NCBI RefSeq assembly: GCF_001685485.1
Contig: NZ_BDEL01000001.1
Location: forward strand, 558,001 to 622,000
Direction: 5' to 3'
DNA: 64,000 nucleotides
Source of the DNA: Formosa haliotis
Lineage (GTDB): Bacteria; Bacteroidota; Bacteroidia; Flavobacteriales; Flavobacteriaceae
Below the pieces are notes generated by a model. The model was given only the letters and a program-made list of their open reading frames with translations, ran no database searches and was not told where the DNA came from. The translations under genes and the position numbers were made by a program. Positions 51,187 to 61,310 of the stretch are shown one piece after another (within the stretch, counting starts at the first letter, position 1; the number at the start of each line of letters is the position of its first letter).

Positions 51187-52683
51187 ATGAAACATTATTA
51201 CGCCATTCTATTTTTATTATTTGCCATGTGTTTAAATGCACAATCCATAAAAATACCAGCAGATACCATGGTTGTTACCACACTTACAACCACTATAAAA
51301 AATAAAAGTATTTCATACACGGCAACAACTGGGACTCAACCTGTTTGGAATGAAAAGGGAGCTCCTATTGCAGCATTACATTACACCTATTACGAACGTA
51401 GTAACGTTAAAGACATGGCTAACCGACCTTTAGTGATATCGTTTAATGGCGGCCCGGGTTCTGCGTCTGTTTGGATGCATATTGCATATACCGGACCTAA
51501 AGTATTGAATATTGATGACGAAGGGTATCCAGTTCAGCCTTATGGAGTGAAAGACAACCCTAATTCTATTTTAGATATTGCCGATATTGTTTACGTGAAT
51601 CCTGTTAACACAGGATACTCTAGAATGATTCCCGATAAAGAAGGTAAACTACCTGAGCGTGATATCTTTTTTGGGATAAACGCAGATATAAAATATTTAG
51701 CAGCATGGATTAATACCTTTGTAACAAGAAAAAACCGTTGGGAATCGCCTAAATATATTATTGGCGAAAGTTATGGAGGAACACGTGTTATGGGCTTGGC
51801 TAACGAGTTACAATCTCAACAATGGATGTATTTAAATGGGGTAATTATGGTGTCTCCTGCAGACTACCAATTATACGGCACGGGGCAACCTATTTATTCT
51901 GCACTTAATTTGCCTTATTTCGCAGCTACGGCCTGGTATCACAAGCTATTACCAGCCGAATTACAGCAAAAAGATTTATTAGAGGTGCTTCCAGAAGTAG
52001 AAACCTATACCATTAATACCCTTATGCCAGCCATAGCAAAAGGCGGATTTATCTCGGAAACAGAAAAACAGCAAGTTGCAAAACAGGTGGCATACTATTC
52101 GGGATTAACAGAAAAAGAAGTCCTACAAAATAATCTAGTGGTTCCAAGCAATTATTTCTGGAAAGCTTTATTACGCGATAAATCAGGTCAGACTATTGGT
52201 AGGTTAGACTCAAGATATTTAGGAATAGATAAAACAGAAATGGGTGTTTCGCCAGATTATAATGCAGAGATTAGTTCTTGGTCACACTCCTTTACTCCAG
52301 CCATAAATTATTATTTACGTGAACATTTAAATTTTAAAACCGATTTAAAATATTATATGTTTGGCGACGTTCACCCTTGGGATCGCAGAAATAATACAGT
52401 AAGAGAAGATTTAAGACAAGCCATGGCAGCAAACCCTTATTTAAAAATTTTGGTACAATCTGGATATTATGATGGTGCCACCACTTACTTTGCTGCAAAA
52501 TATACCGCGGCTCAAATAGATCCTAGCGGAAAATTAAAAGATCGGTTTACAATTAAAGGCTACAGAAGCGGACATATGATGTACCTAAGAAAAGATGATT
52601 TAATCTCAGCAAACGAAGATATTCGAGAGTTTATTACAAAAGCATCTAGTAACGGTAAAGCTGCAAAATACACCAGAGAGTAA
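51187..52683 (+). CDS. S10-family serine carboxypeptidase-like protein
   Basis: The product is 498 aa with a signal peptide (about 1-19, ending CLNAQ), so it is exported. The S10 catalytic set is visible: FNGGPGSASVWMH oxyanion motif, the nucleophile in IGESYGGTRVMG, the Asp region VQSGYYDGATTYF and the His in GYRSGHMMYL. It removes C-terminal amino acids from peptides, probably in the periplasm or outside the cell. It is 39 nt after the TIGR02757 gene and is followed by a terminator. Confidence 0.9.
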   Translation: MKHYYAILFLLFAMCLNAQSIKIPADTMVVTTLTTTIKNKSISYTATTGTQPVWNEKGAPIAALHYTYYERSNVKDMANRPLVISFNGGPGSASVWMHIAYTGPKVLNIDDEGYPVQPYGVKDNPNSILDIADIVYVNPVNTGYSRMIPDKEGKLPERDIFFGINADIKYLAAWINTFVTRKNRWESPKYIIGESYGGTRVMGLANELQSQQWMYLNGVIMVSPADYQLYGTGQPIYSALNLPYFAATAWYHKLLPAELQQKDLLEVLPEVETYTINTLMPAIAKGGFISETEKQQVAKQVAYYSGLTEKEVLQNNLVVPSNYFWKALLRDKSGQTIGRLDSRYLGIDKTEMGVSPDYNAEISSWSHSFTPAINYYLREHLNFKTDLKYYMFGDVHPWDRRNNTVREDLRQAMAANPYLKILVQSGYYDGATTYFAAKYTAAQIDPSGKLKDRFTIKGYRSGHMMYLRKDDLISANEDIREFITKASSNGKAAKYTRE

Positions 52684-52711
52684 CTTATTGAGTTTTCTAT
52701 TTAAAAAGTTT

Positions 52712-52750
52712 AAGCCGATAGTTTGACATCTAGTCTAAGCTATCGGCTTT
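52712..52750 (+). terminator. Terminator after the S10 peptidase gene
   Basis: AAGCCGATAG (52712-52721) and CTATCGGCTT (52740-52749) are perfect 10-bp arms followed by T-rich sequence. Confidence 0.82.
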
Positions 52751-52900
52751 ATTTTAGTACGAAAGTAAAGTCGATTGCTTACCGCTCATTTTCCTTTTTA
52801 AGAATGGAATACAAGCTTTAAATAATGTCTGAGCTTCTCATTAGTTTTGAAAATTAGTAATCTCTTATTATTAGGTATATCTGTTTAACTAAATTCGCAT

Positions 52901-52985
52901 GCTATGTGATACTGAAACAAGTTCTGTTTGACGCTCTACTAGGGAGTTTTAATCTAAATTTACTTCAGAATATCTCAATATAAAT
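52901..52985. repeat. Decayed copy of dispersed intergenic repeat
   Basis: In the 382-bp gap between the S10 gene and rny, TGATACTGAAACAAG-TTCTGTTTGAC (reverse core) and CTAAATTTACTTCAG-AATATCTCA (forward core) face each other around ACGCTCTACTAGG. The outer arms seen in full copies are missing. The rest of the gap holds only two terminators and featureless AT-rich sequence. Confidence 0.55.
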
Positions 52986-53005
52986 TATAAATGAATGATT
53001 AGCAT

Positions 53006-53043
53006 AAACAAAAAATCCAGCAACTTGCTGGATTTTTTGTTTG
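53006..53043. terminator. Terminator of rny
   Basis: AATCCAGCAA and TTGCTGGATT arms around one C, flanked by A and T runs, 23 nt past the rny stop on the minus strand. Confidence 0.88.
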
Positions 53044-53065
53044 TATAAATAGGTAACTCTAAATA

Positions 53066-54640
53066 TTACTTAGCAATATTAACAGCTCTAGTTTCTCTAA
53101 TTACAGTCACTTTTACCTGACCAGGATAGGTCATATCTGTTTGGATTTTCTGAGAAATGCTGAATGATAAATCAGCTGCGTTTTGATCGTTAACTTTTTC
53201 ACTTTCAACAATTACACGTAATTCTCTTCCGGCTTGTATAGCATAGGCTTTTTTAACACCTGTAAAACCAAATGCAATATCTTCAAGATCTTTTAAACGT
53301 TGTATATAACTGTCTAATACCTGACGTCTAGCACCTGGTCTAGCTCCAGAAATAGCATCACAAACTTGAACTATTGGTGCTAAAAGGGACTTCATTTCTA
53401 TTTCGTCGTGGTGCGCTCCAATAGCATTGCACACGTCGTCTTTTTCACCAAATTTCTCAGCCCATTGCATTCCTAAAATAGCGTGAGGCGTCTCCATATC
53501 GGCTTCTGCATCTGGCACCTTTCCTATATCGTGTAATAAACCGGCACGCTTGGCTAATTTCGGGTTTAACCCTAATTCTGCAGCCATAATACCACAAAGC
53601 TTAGCAACTTCACGTGAGTGTTGCAATAAGTTTTGTCCGTAAGACGAACGATATTTCATTCGTCCAACCATTTTAATAAGCTCCGGATTTAAATTGTGAA
53701 TACCTAAATCGATTACCGTACGTTTACCAACTTCTATAATCTCTTGCTCGATTTGTTTTCTTGTCTTTTTAACAATCTCTTCAATACGAGCAGGGTGAAT
53801 TCTACCATCTGTAACTAATTTATGTAACGATAAACGTGCAACTTCACGTCGTACAGAATCGAAACAAGATAAAATAATAGCTTCAGGCGTATCATCTACA
53901 ATAATTTCTACACCAGTTGCAGCTTCAATAGCACGAATGTTTCTTCCTTCACGACCAATAATACGACCTTTTACATCGTCTGATTCGATATTAAATACAG
54001 ATACACAGTTGTCTACTGCTTCTTCTGTACCAATACGCTGAATGGTGTTTATAATAATTTTTCTTGCTTCTTGCTGTGCGGTAAGTTTAGCTTCTTCTAC
54101 CGTATCTTGAATATAAGATAAGGCGTCATTTTTAGCTTCGCCTTTTAAAGATTCAATTAATTGCGATTTGGCTTCTTCTGCAGATAAACTAGATATAACT
54201 TCTAATTGATCAATCTGGCTTTTATGAAGACGCTCTATTTCTTCTTGTTTCTTGTCTAAAAAGTCTAAACGCTGATTGTAGTCTTTTAATTTAGCTTCGT
54301 ATTCTTGATTTAATTTTTTGTTTTTAGATAACTCATTCGACACCTGAGATTCTTTGTCTCTCGTGCGTTTTTCTGCATCTCCTATTTTTTTATCGCGACT
54401 TAAAATTACTTTTTCATGCTCAGATTTAAGTTCAATAAACTTTTCTTTAGCTTGTAATATTTTGTCTTTTTTAATGGATTCACCATCATTTTTGGCATCT
54501 TTTATAATTTTTTCGGCTTCACTTCTAGCATCAGAAAGGACTTTCGATGCATTATTTTTTTCTAAAGTCTTAGCTATTATAAAGCCAATTATGACGCCGA
54601 GTAACGCGCCTCCTGCAATTAATATAATTGAGTTCTCCAT
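53066..54640 (-). CDS. rny: Ribonuclease Y
   Basis: RNase Y is a membrane-anchored endoribonuclease that starts mRNA decay. The 524-aa protein has an N-terminal membrane helix (about 5-22), a long charged coiled coil (about 30-165), a KH RNA-binding domain ([21 protein letters not shown], about 225-285) and an HD metal-dependent phosphodiesterase domain ([16 protein letters not shown] and HHDEIE). It ends VNIAK as usual. It lies downstream of the 6S RNA and zapA, an arrangement I recall as common in Flavobacteriaceae. Its own terminator is at 53006-53043. Confidence 0.97.
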   Translation of the reverse strand: MENSIILIAGGALLGVIIGFIIAKTLEKNNASKVLSDARSEAEKIIKDAKNDGESIKKDKILQAKEKFIELKSEHEKVILSRDKKIGDAEKRTRDKESQVSNELSKNKKLNQEYEAKLKDYNQRLDFLDKKQEEIERLHKSQIDQLEVISSLSAEEAKSQLIESLKGEAKNDALSYIQDTVEEAKLTAQQEARKIIINTIQRIGTEEAVDNCVSVFNIESDDVKGRIIGREGRNIRAIEAATGVEIIVDDTPEAIILSCFDSVRREVARLSLHKLVTDGRIHPARIEEIVKKTRKQIEQEIIEVGKRTVIDLGIHNLNPELIKMVGRMKYRSSYGQNLLQHSREVAKLCGIMAAELGLNPKLAKRAGLLHDIGKVPDAEADMETPHAILGMQWAEKFGEKDDVCNAIGAHHDEIEMKSLLAPIVQVCDAISGARPGARRQVLDSYIQRLKDLEDIAFGFTGVKKAYAIQAGRELRVIVESEKVNDQNAADLSFSISQKIQTDMTYPGQVKVTVIRETRAVNIAK

Positions 54641-54663
54641 GGGTTCAGTTAGTATTATTAATA

Positions 54664-54842
54664 TATAAAAAAAGCCTGCACCGGTTTTATTGTTTTGTAT
54701 AAACTCCTTAAAAACAAGTTTAGGGCTAACAAGTTGATCAAGGATCTGCTCTAAGACAGCTTGCTTTTACAACTTAAACTCACCCTTTTTAAAGAATTAA
54801 CGTTGAGTTTATCAAAAATAAATAACCAATACAGGCAGTAAC
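54664..54842 (-). ncRNA. ssrS: 6S RNA (probable)
   Basis: 6S RNA binds the housekeeping RNA polymerase holoenzyme by imitating an open promoter. In the 222-nt gap between zapA and rny, the minus-strand RNA can close a long stem: GCCTGTATTGGTTATT (54836-54821) pairs with AATAAAACCGGTGCAGGC (54691-54674). A second helix is ATAAACTC/GAGTTTAT (about 54813 and 54700), with a wide internal loop between the arms, the typical 6S shape. A T7 tail follows. About 175-180 nt fits the usual size. Ends are approximate. The zapA neighbourhood is also where proteobacterial ssrS sits. Confidence 0.75.
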
Positions 54843-54862
54843 TTTGTCTATTTTAAAGATCG

Positions 54863-55156
54863 TTAAGAATTCAATTGTTCATGTAATAATCGATTTAAAG
54901 CGTTAAGCTTGTCCTCTACATGTTCACTTACAGATTCCTTATCTATTTGTTTTTGTTCTACTTGAGTTGCAAATTGTAACGCACACATGGCCAACACATC
55001 TTGCTTATCTCTAACAGAATAACTTTGCTCAAATTGCGTAATCATAGCCTCAATATTCTTAGCTGCTTTTCGTAAACCTTCTTCCTGCTCTGGAGCAATA
55101 GTTAAAGGATATACTCGATTAGCAATAGAAAGTTTAATTTTTAGCATCTCTGACAT
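54863..55156 (-). CDS. zapA: Cell-division protein ZapA
   Basis: ZapA binds FtsZ and bundles its filaments at the division site. The 97-aa protein shows the ZapA N-terminal beta-alpha segment (LKIKLSIANRVYPLTIAPEQEEGLRKAA, in part) and the C-terminal coiled coil with the LAMCALQFATQVEQKQ helix. It lies 20 nt after the small coiled-coil gene, suggesting a division-related pair, and the 6S RNA follows. Confidence 0.9.
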   Translation of the reverse strand: MSEMLKIKLSIANRVYPLTIAPEQEEGLRKAAKNIEAMITQFEQSYSVRDKQDVLAMCALQFATQVEQKQIDKESVSEHVEDKLNALNRLLHEQLNS

Positions 55157-55176
55157 TACATCATTTTATGATTACA

Positions 55177-55467
55177 TTATTCAGAGAGTTGTGCAATACA
55201 ATAATCAATCTCCCTTACTAACGAATTTATTTTAAGCTTTGTTTCTCTTTTATTATCATCACTGCCAAGCATGCTTTTTGCTATTTTGAGAGCTTCATAT
55301 TTTTCTGCCCAAGCTTCAATTTCTTGTTGCTGTGATTGAAGGTTAAGCCGAGATTGTTTTAAATCCTCTTCTAATTTAGCATTCGATTGCTTTAACGCGT
55401 CTACCCGTTGTAGCATCTTGCTAATTTTATCTTCTAGAGCATCTACAATTTCTTCAATATTACTCAT
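55177..55467 (-). CDS. Small coiled-coil protein (ZapB-like)
   Basis: From ATG 55467 the protein is 96 aa; a TTG two codons earlier is less likely. It is almost entirely a heptad-patterned coiled coil (about 5-70, LEDKISKMLQRVDALKQSN, then KLEEDLKQSRLNLQSQQQEIEAW), ending in a short helical tail. Position right before zapA and the shape suggest a ZapB-like partner in Z-ring assembly. Its own promoter, TTG-N20-TAACTTTG on the minus strand, lies at 55521-55491. Function inferred from context. Confidence 0.78.
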   Translation of the reverse strand: MSNIEEIVDALEDKISKMLQRVDALKQSNAKLEEDLKQSRLNLQSQQQEIEAWAEKYEALKIAKSMLGSDDNKRETKLKINSLVREIDYCIAQLSE

Positions 55468-55490
55468 TTGCAATTACCATACTTATCTCA

Positions 55491-55521
55491 CAAAGTTAAC
55501 ATACCTAGGTAAAAATAACAA
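55491..55521 (-). promoter_or_regulatory. Promoter of the zapB-like/zapA unit
   Basis: On the minus strand TTG (55521-55519), a 20-nt gap and TAACTTTG (55498-55491) match the -33/-7 consensus, 23 nt before the start codon. It may also feed the 6S RNA and rny. Confidence 0.6.
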
Positions 55522-55646
55522 TTGTTTTGCTCATAAAATTTAAAATACTTTATTCGCTCTCATTTTCAATATGATGTGAACCTAATATCAGATTATACTT
55601 TGGTTATTGGTAGCAAATAATTACTTTAGTGCCTCAATTTTTATTT

Positions 55647-57335
55647 ATGCGAATCCCTTTTTTATTACTTTTTTTTATTCCTTTTGTACTTTTTTCACAA
55701 AACCCATATCCTCAAGATTATTTTAATAATCCGTTAGACGTTCCTATTGTACTAGCCGGTACTTTTGCCGAGTTACGCTCAAATCATTTCCATTCGGGTA
55801 TGGATATTAAAACACAACATCGGGAAGGATTAAAAGTATTAGCTTCAGCCGAAGGCTTTGTAAGTCGGATTAAAATTTCTCCTTTTGGTTATGGTAAAGC
55901 GTTATACATTACGCACCCAAACGGGTATACTACGGTATACGCCCATTTATCAAAATTAGCACCCAAAATTGAGGCTTACCTTAAGGAACAACAATACGAA
56001 AAGGAATCGTATAGCATCGAGCTCTTCCCTCCTATTAAAGCGCTTTTAGTACAACAAGGCGAACTTGTTGCTTATAGCGGAAATACGGGAAGTTCTGCTG
56101 GCCCTCATTTACATTTCGAAATTAGAGATAAAAATGAACACCCTATAAACCCCATGTTGTTTGGCATTAATACTAAAGATACCACCAAACCAATTATTAG
56201 TAATTTATATGCCTATCCTATTGGCGAAAATTCTCAAGTCAACAAATCGGATAGTAAACAAAAAATACGATTAATTAAACAAGCAGACGGGAATTTTATT
56301 ACCGAACCTATTGAAGCCGTTGGGAAAATTGGCTTCGGAATAGAAACCGTAGACCGTCAAGATTTAGCTAGAAATAACAATGGTGTGTACAACATCCAGA
56401 CAAAAGTTAATGGCCAACCAAATTTTGAAATTGACTTTAGTACCTTTTCTTTTGATGAAACAAACGACATAAACAGGCTTATAGATTACCAAATTTATAA
56501 AGCCGATAAAGACCGCATTCAAAAACTATTTATAGACACTAATAATAGTCTAAGCCTATATAAAAACACTACCGACAATGGGTATTTAAGTGTTACAGAC
56601 AGCACCTCTTTAGTTTACAAAATAAAGGTGAGCGATTTTGAAGCCAACGAAACTTGGGTTACCGTATCTATAGATGGAAAACATAGTCCAGATGTTTTAA
56701 AACAATCACCAAAAGTGACTCCTCATTATATATACGAAAATAAAGCTTCAACATTAACTGAAGGCAATGTCACTGTAAACTTCTATAAACATACTTTTTA
56801 CGATGATTTCTTTTTAGATTTTCAAGTCTCTAACGATACCTTAACCCTAGGACCAGAAGGTCATGCTGCTCGAAAAAATTTCAATATCGCTTTTGATATT
56901 TCAAAATATAACGAAGCCGACAAATCAAAATTGTTTATTGCAGAACTTGTAGGCTACAGAAAAACACCCAGTTATTCTAAAACCACACGTCACGACAATA
57001 CCTTGTCTACCTATACAAAAGATTTAGGAATATATACTTTAGTCTCAGATACTATGGCTCCAAAAATTACACCTCTAAATTTTAAAAACGAGCAATGGAT
57101 TAGTACCTTAAATACATTGAAAGTAAAAATTACCGATGATCTTTCAGGCATTTCAGATTATAGAGCAACCATTAATGGAAAATGGATTTTGATGGAATAC
57201 GAATATAAAAATAACACCCTGACTTACGATTTTAGCGATAATATAAGTACAGATACCACCAACGATTTTAAAATAATAGTAACCGATAATGTAGGAAATA
57301 GTTCTACATTTGAAGCTAGGTTTCACAGAAAATAA
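55647..57335 (+). CDS. M23-family metallopeptidase (LytM-type)
   Basis: I take ATG 55647 (562 aa) over an in-frame GTG at 55629, since the hydrophobic signal peptide (IPFLLLFFIPFVLFSQ) starts there. The LytM/M23 domain has zinc ligands in NHFHSGMDIK and the HLHFEIRD motif (GPHLHFEI), with SPFGYGKALYITHPNGY between. M23 enzymes cut peptidoglycan cross-links or act as envelope regulators. The C-terminal half (about 200-560) is beta-rich with Ig-like stretches, one with VTDNVGNSSTFEA. It is directly adjacent to the next TonB receptor gene, whose ATG follows its stop at once. Confidence 0.88.
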   Translation: MRIPFLLLFFIPFVLFSQNPYPQDYFNNPLDVPIVLAGTFAELRSNHFHSGMDIKTQHREGLKVLASAEGFVSRIKISPFGYGKALYITHPNGYTTVYAHLSKLAPKIEAYLKEQQYEKESYSIELFPPIKALLVQQGELVAYSGNTGSSAGPHLHFEIRDKNEHPINPMLFGINTKDTTKPIISNLYAYPIGENSQVNKSDSKQKIRLIKQADGNFITEPIEAVGKIGFGIETVDRQDLARNNNGVYNIQTKVNGQPNFEIDFSTFSFDETNDINRLIDYQIYKADKDRIQKLFIDTNNSLSLYKNTTDNGYLSVTDSTSLVYKIKVSDFEANETWVTVSIDGKHSPDVLKQSPKVTPHYIYENKASTLTEGNVTVNFYKHTFYDDFFLDFQVSNDTLTLGPEGHAARKNFNIAFDISKYNEADKSKLFIAELVGYRKTPSYSKTTRHDNTLSTYTKDLGIYTLVSDTMAPKITPLNFKNEQWISTLNTLKVKITDDLSGISDYRATINGKWILMEYEYKNNTLTYDFSDNISTDTTNDFKIIVTDNVGNSSTFEARFHRK

Positions 57336-59810
57336 ATGAAAACATTTTTTACTCACAAGCGTTTTTTACTGCAAATCGTATATGTCCTTATACCGTTTTT
57401 AGGACTCTCTCAAAATGGAACTTTGCAAGGGGTTATTCTAGATGAATTAAAACAACCTATACCTAACGTAAATATTAAAGCCGGAACAACAGGAACGCTA
57501 TCTAATGAGAATGGTTTTTACACCATTAAAATTCCTGACAACAAAGATGTTACAGTTGTTTATTCACATTTATCATTTAAGTCTGTAACTGCTAGTTTTC
57601 ATTTAAAAGATGGTGAAGTTTTTGAATTTAACCCCATTTTAAACACCAATGTAGAGCAAATTGAAACCGTTGTTTTATCTGGTAGAAAACGTAAAGATGT
57701 ACAAGGTATTGTGAATTTAAATCCTGCCGAAATACGTAAAATTCCAGGCGCAAATCCAGGGGTTGAAAATCTATTAAAAACACTTCCGGGTGTAAGCAGC
57801 AATAATGAATTAAGTACTCAATATTCTGTTCGTGGTGGAAATTACGACGAGAATTTAGTTTACGTAAATGGCATAGAAGTGTATCGCCCATTTTTGGTGC
57901 GTTCTGGGCAACAAGAAGGTTTAAGTTTTGTAAACAGCGATATGGTACAAAATGTAGACTTTTCGGCGGGAGGATTTCAAGCTAAATACGGCGATAAGCT
58001 ATCTTCTGTTTTAGATATTACCTACCGTAAACCTGTAAATTTTAGAGTTAATGCCGACTTGAGCCTGCTTGGTGGAAGTCTTTCTGTAGAAGGTGTTAGT
58101 AAAGATTCAAAATTCACTTCGCTTGTTGGTATGCGTTACAGAGATAATAGTTTATTGGTAGACGCCAAGGAAACTGAAACCAATTACGATCCTAAATTTG
58201 CAGATATTCAAGCGTATTTCACATACCAGTTTACAGATAAATTCAGTTTGAATTTCTTAGGGAATGCAACCATTAATAAGTACAATTACGAGCCAGAAAC
58301 GCGCCAGACAAATTTCGGAACTCTAGATAATCCCTTAGCCTTACTTGTTTTTTACGAAGGCCAAGAAAAAGATGCTTACCAAACGCTTTTTGGCGCATTA
58401 CAGGCTACTTACGAAGTAAGCGATAAATTAAAATTACATTTAGTGGGGTCTACATATCACACTACCGAAGAAGAATATTTTGATATTTTAGCACAATACA
58501 GACTCGGAGAAGTCAACAATAATATAGGTGATGAAAATTTAGGTGATGTTGAATTTAGCCATGGTATTGGCGGACAGTTAAATCATGGAAGAAACGATTT
58601 AGATGCCTTAATTTCTACAATCGAGCATAAAGGAAGCTATACCTCTAACGGAAATGATTTTGATTGGTCTGTTAAATTTACAAATGAAGATATTAGAGAC
58701 CGTCTTGTAGAATGGGAAGTTATAGATTCTGCTGGGTTTTCTATTAACCCTCCAAAATTCAGAAATCCAAACAATCAACCTTACGAACCTTATGAAGGCC
58801 CATTGGTAGCCTTTCAAAATGTTCGTGCTACAAATCATACTAGTATTGATAGAATTCAGGCCTATTTACAATGGAGTCGCCGATTTGAACTTGGCGATGC
58901 CGAAGTCTGGGCAAATGCCGGTGTGCGATCACATACTTGGACTGTTAGTGGTGAGGATATCGAAAAAAACACACAAACGGTAATTAGTCCGAGAGCTCAA
59001 TTCGCTATTAAACCAAACTGGAAACACGATATGCTTTTTAGAGTTTCTGGAGGAGTCTATTACCAGCCTCCTTTTTACAGAGAATTAAGAGATTCTAGCG
59101 GTACGGTTATTCCAGATGTGAAAGCTCAGAAATCGATTCATTTTGTAGCGGGTAACGATTATAGTTTCCAAATATGGGAACGCCCTTTTAAGTTAACCAC
59201 CGAAGCTTATTATAAAAAACTTACCGATGTTAATCCGTATACGGTAGAAAATGTTCGTATACGTTATCGTGCAGATAATAATGCCGAAGCTTATGCCTAT
59301 GGTTTAGACCTTAGAATAAACGGTGAATTTGTTCCTGGTACAGAGTCTTGGTTTAGTTTTGGATATTTAAAAACCGAAGAAAACATAGACGATCGTGGTT
59401 ATATTGCTAGACCAACAGATCAGCGTTTAAAATTTGCCGCCTTATTTCAGGATTATGTACCTAAATTACCGGCTATGAAAATGTATTTAAATTTGGTATA
59501 CAATACAGGACTACCAGGAGGCTCTCCAAGTTATGCGGACCCTTACGATTATCAAAACCGCTTACCAGATTATAAACGTGCCGATTTAGGTTTACAATAT
59601 GTTATTGTTGATGTAAATGAAAACTTTGAAAACGGATGGAAAAAACCCTTTAAGTATTTATCTGTAGGGTTTGAAATTTTTAATGTTTTCGATGTTCAAA
59701 ACTCGATTACAAACACTTGGGTTCGCGATGTGTATAGTAAACGACAATACGCGATACCTAATTATTTAACACCTCGCGTATTTAACGTAAGAACAACCAT
59801 GCAATTCTAA
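57336..59810 (+). CDS. TonB-dependent outer-membrane receptor
   Basis: The product is 824 aa. It has a signal peptide (about 1-24, ending LGLSQN), a CarboxypepD-regulatory-like beta sandwich (about 26-105), a TonB plug (about 125-225, VENLLKTLPGVSSNNELS, QYSVRGGNYDENLVYVNG) and a large beta-barrel ending in RTTMQF. The ligand is unknown; no SusD partner or nearby transport genes exist. It begins directly after the M23 peptidase stop codon, so it should be co-transcribed with it. In this phylum such plug sequences (PGVSSNNELSTQYSVRGG) occur in a widely conserved receptor. Confidence 0.9.
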   Translation: MKTFFTHKRFLLQIVYVLIPFLGLSQNGTLQGVILDELKQPIPNVNIKAGTTGTLSNENGFYTIKIPDNKDVTVVYSHLSFKSVTASFHLKDGEVFEFNPILNTNVEQIETVVLSGRKRKDVQGIVNLNPAEIRKIPGANPGVENLLKTLPGVSSNNELSTQYSVRGGNYDENLVYVNGIEVYRPFLVRSGQQEGLSFVNSDMVQNVDFSAGGFQAKYGDKLSSVLDITYRKPVNFRVNADLSLLGGSLSVEGVSKDSKFTSLVGMRYRDNSLLVDAKETETNYDPKFADIQAYFTYQFTDKFSLNFLGNATINKYNYEPETRQTNFGTLDNPLALLVFYEGQEKDAYQTLFGALQATYEVSDKLKLHLVGSTYHTTEEEYFDILAQYRLGEVNNNIGDENLGDVEFSHGIGGQLNHGRNDLDALISTIEHKGSYTSNGNDFDWSVKFTNEDIRDRLVEWEVIDSAGFSINPPKFRNPNNQPYEPYEGPLVAFQNVRATNHTSIDRIQAYLQWSRRFELGDAEVWANAGVRSHTWTVSGEDIEKNTQTVISPRAQFAIKPNWKHDMLFRVSGGVYYQPPFYRELRDSSGTVIPDVKAQKSIHFVAGNDYSFQIWERPFKLTTEAYYKKLTDVNPYTVENVRIRYRADNNAEAYAYGLDLRINGEFVPGTESWFSFGYLKTEENIDDRGYIARPTDQRLKFAALFQDYVPKLPAMKMYLNLVYNTGLPGGSPSYADPYDYQNRLPDYKRADLGLQYVIVDVNENFENGWKKPFKYLSVGFEIFNVFDVQNSITNTWVRDVYSKRQYAIPNYLTPRVFNVRTTMQF

Positions 59811-59831
59811 ATTTTCAATATAAAGTAAACT

Positions 59832-61298
59832 TTGTGCGACGTGAAAAAGGTAGACGATAAAGATACATGTTGGACAGTTTGCTCTGATTGTCACGGTCAA
59901 GGAAGAAAAAGACAGCGGCTACGCAAGAAGGATCGCCGTCATTACCAAAATGCGTTAAAACAATTTGAAAATTCTAAAGAGAAAGGCCCTGCTCCTGTTC
60001 GCCCTAAAGGCCCGTTAATTCCATGTATAAATTGTTCAGGCTCGGGAATAATCCCTGCTTCAAGCTATCCGAAACCGGACCATAACACCTATCCTCATGT
60101 TGCTATTATAGGAAGTGGTATTGGTGGTGCAGCTTTGGCTGTAGCTTGTTTACATCGGGGTATTCCATTTACCCTTTACGAACGCGATACGAGTTTCGAT
60201 GATCGGGCTCAAGGATATGGTTTAACCTTACAACAAGCAAGTAAAGCTATTGCTGGCTTAGGAATACCTAATTTGAACGAAGGGGTCATTTCATCTCGAC
60301 ATGTGGTTCATACAACCCAGGGAGAAATTATTGGAGAATGGGGTAACAGAAAATGGGTAAAAACTCAAAACAAGGCTGCTTCAAAACGCACCAATATACA
60401 TGTCCCTAGACAAGCCTTACGGAATGCTTTATTAAAGCAACTCGATAGACATAGTGCCATACAATGGGGCCATCAATTAATCGATATTAAAAGTCAGAAA
60501 GATAATAGTATTACATTAGGTTTTAAAGTGAATGGCGACATTAAAACTGAAAAAGCAACATTGGTTGTTGGTGCAGATGGTATTAGAAGTACGGTAAGAA
60601 CTATACTTCTTAGCCCTCAAATTAGCCCACTACGTTATTTGGGTTGTATAGTAATTTTAGGAATTTGTCCGCTCGATAGCATCGCAAATACAGATTCTAA
60701 TTTACTTGATTCTGCCACCGTATTTCAAACAGCAAACGGTAATGAACGTATTTATATCATGCCATTTACAGCAAACTCCGTGATGTGGCAGCTAAGTTTT
60801 CCCATTTCGGAACAGGAAGCTAAGGCTTTGAGCAAAGCGGGTTCGAAATCCCTAAAAAAAGAAGCACAAAAAAGAACGCAGTGGCATACCCCAATACCTC
60901 AAATTATAAATGCCACCCAAGAATCACAGATTTCTGGTTACCCAGTTTACGATCGCGAATTACTTAAACCGGAAGTATTAAATCATGCAGGCCCGGTTAC
61001 ACTTATTGGTGATGCTGCTCACCCCATGAGTCCGTTTAAAGGACAAGGAGCCAACCAAGCTTTATTAGATGCTCTTTTATTAGCAAGAGACCTTACAAAA
61101 GGATGCGGACCTCACTCTGATTGGAATACTAATGGCATTCGAAAAACAATTTTGGAAGATTTTGAAATTGAAATGTTAAAGCGTAGTGCATCTAAAGTAA
61201 AAGATTCTGCTGCAGCTGCAAAGTTCTTGCATTCAGAAATTGTACTTCATAAAGCTAACGAACCAAGAGGACGATGTTTAAAAAAGAAAAAGAATTAG
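59832..61298 (+). CDS. FAD-dependent monooxygenase with N-terminal zinc-binding CxxCxGxG motifs
   Basis: This 488-aa protein has two DnaJ-like zinc motifs, C17-x-x-C20-H-G-Q-G and C65-x-x-C68-S-G-S-G, ahead of a class A flavin monooxygenase (UbiH/PHBH fold). That fold shows FAD motif GSGIGG at residues 94-99, the GADGIRSTVR motif and the GDAAHPMSPFKGQGANQALLDA FAD-binding stretch (in part). It may hydroxylate an aromatic substrate, and TetX-like enzymes share the fold. No in-frame ATG precedes the motifs: TTG 59832 follows a stop codon at 59826-59828, and GTG 59841 is an alternative start. Substrate unknown. Confidence 0.83.
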   Translation: MCDVKKVDDKDTCWTVCSDCHGQGRKRQRLRKKDRRHYQNALKQFENSKEKGPAPVRPKGPLIPCINCSGSGIIPASSYPKPDHNTYPHVAIIGSGIGGAALAVACLHRGIPFTLYERDTSFDDRAQGYGLTLQQASKAIAGLGIPNLNEGVISSRHVVHTTQGEIIGEWGNRKWVKTQNKAASKRTNIHVPRQALRNALLKQLDRHSAIQWGHQLIDIKSQKDNSITLGFKVNGDIKTEKATLVVGADGIRSTVRTILLSPQISPLRYLGCIVILGICPLDSIANTDSNLLDSATVFQTANGNERIYIMPFTANSVMWQLSFPISEQEAKALSKAGSKSLKKEAQKRTQWHTPIPQIINATQESQISGYPVYDRELLKPEVLNHAGPVTLIGDAAHPMSPFKGQGANQALLDALLLARDLTKGCGPHSDWNTNGIRKTILEDFEIEMLKRSASKVKDSAAAAKFLHSEIVLHKANEPRGRCLKKKKN

Positions 61299-61310
61299 GT
61301 TAAATCAAAC

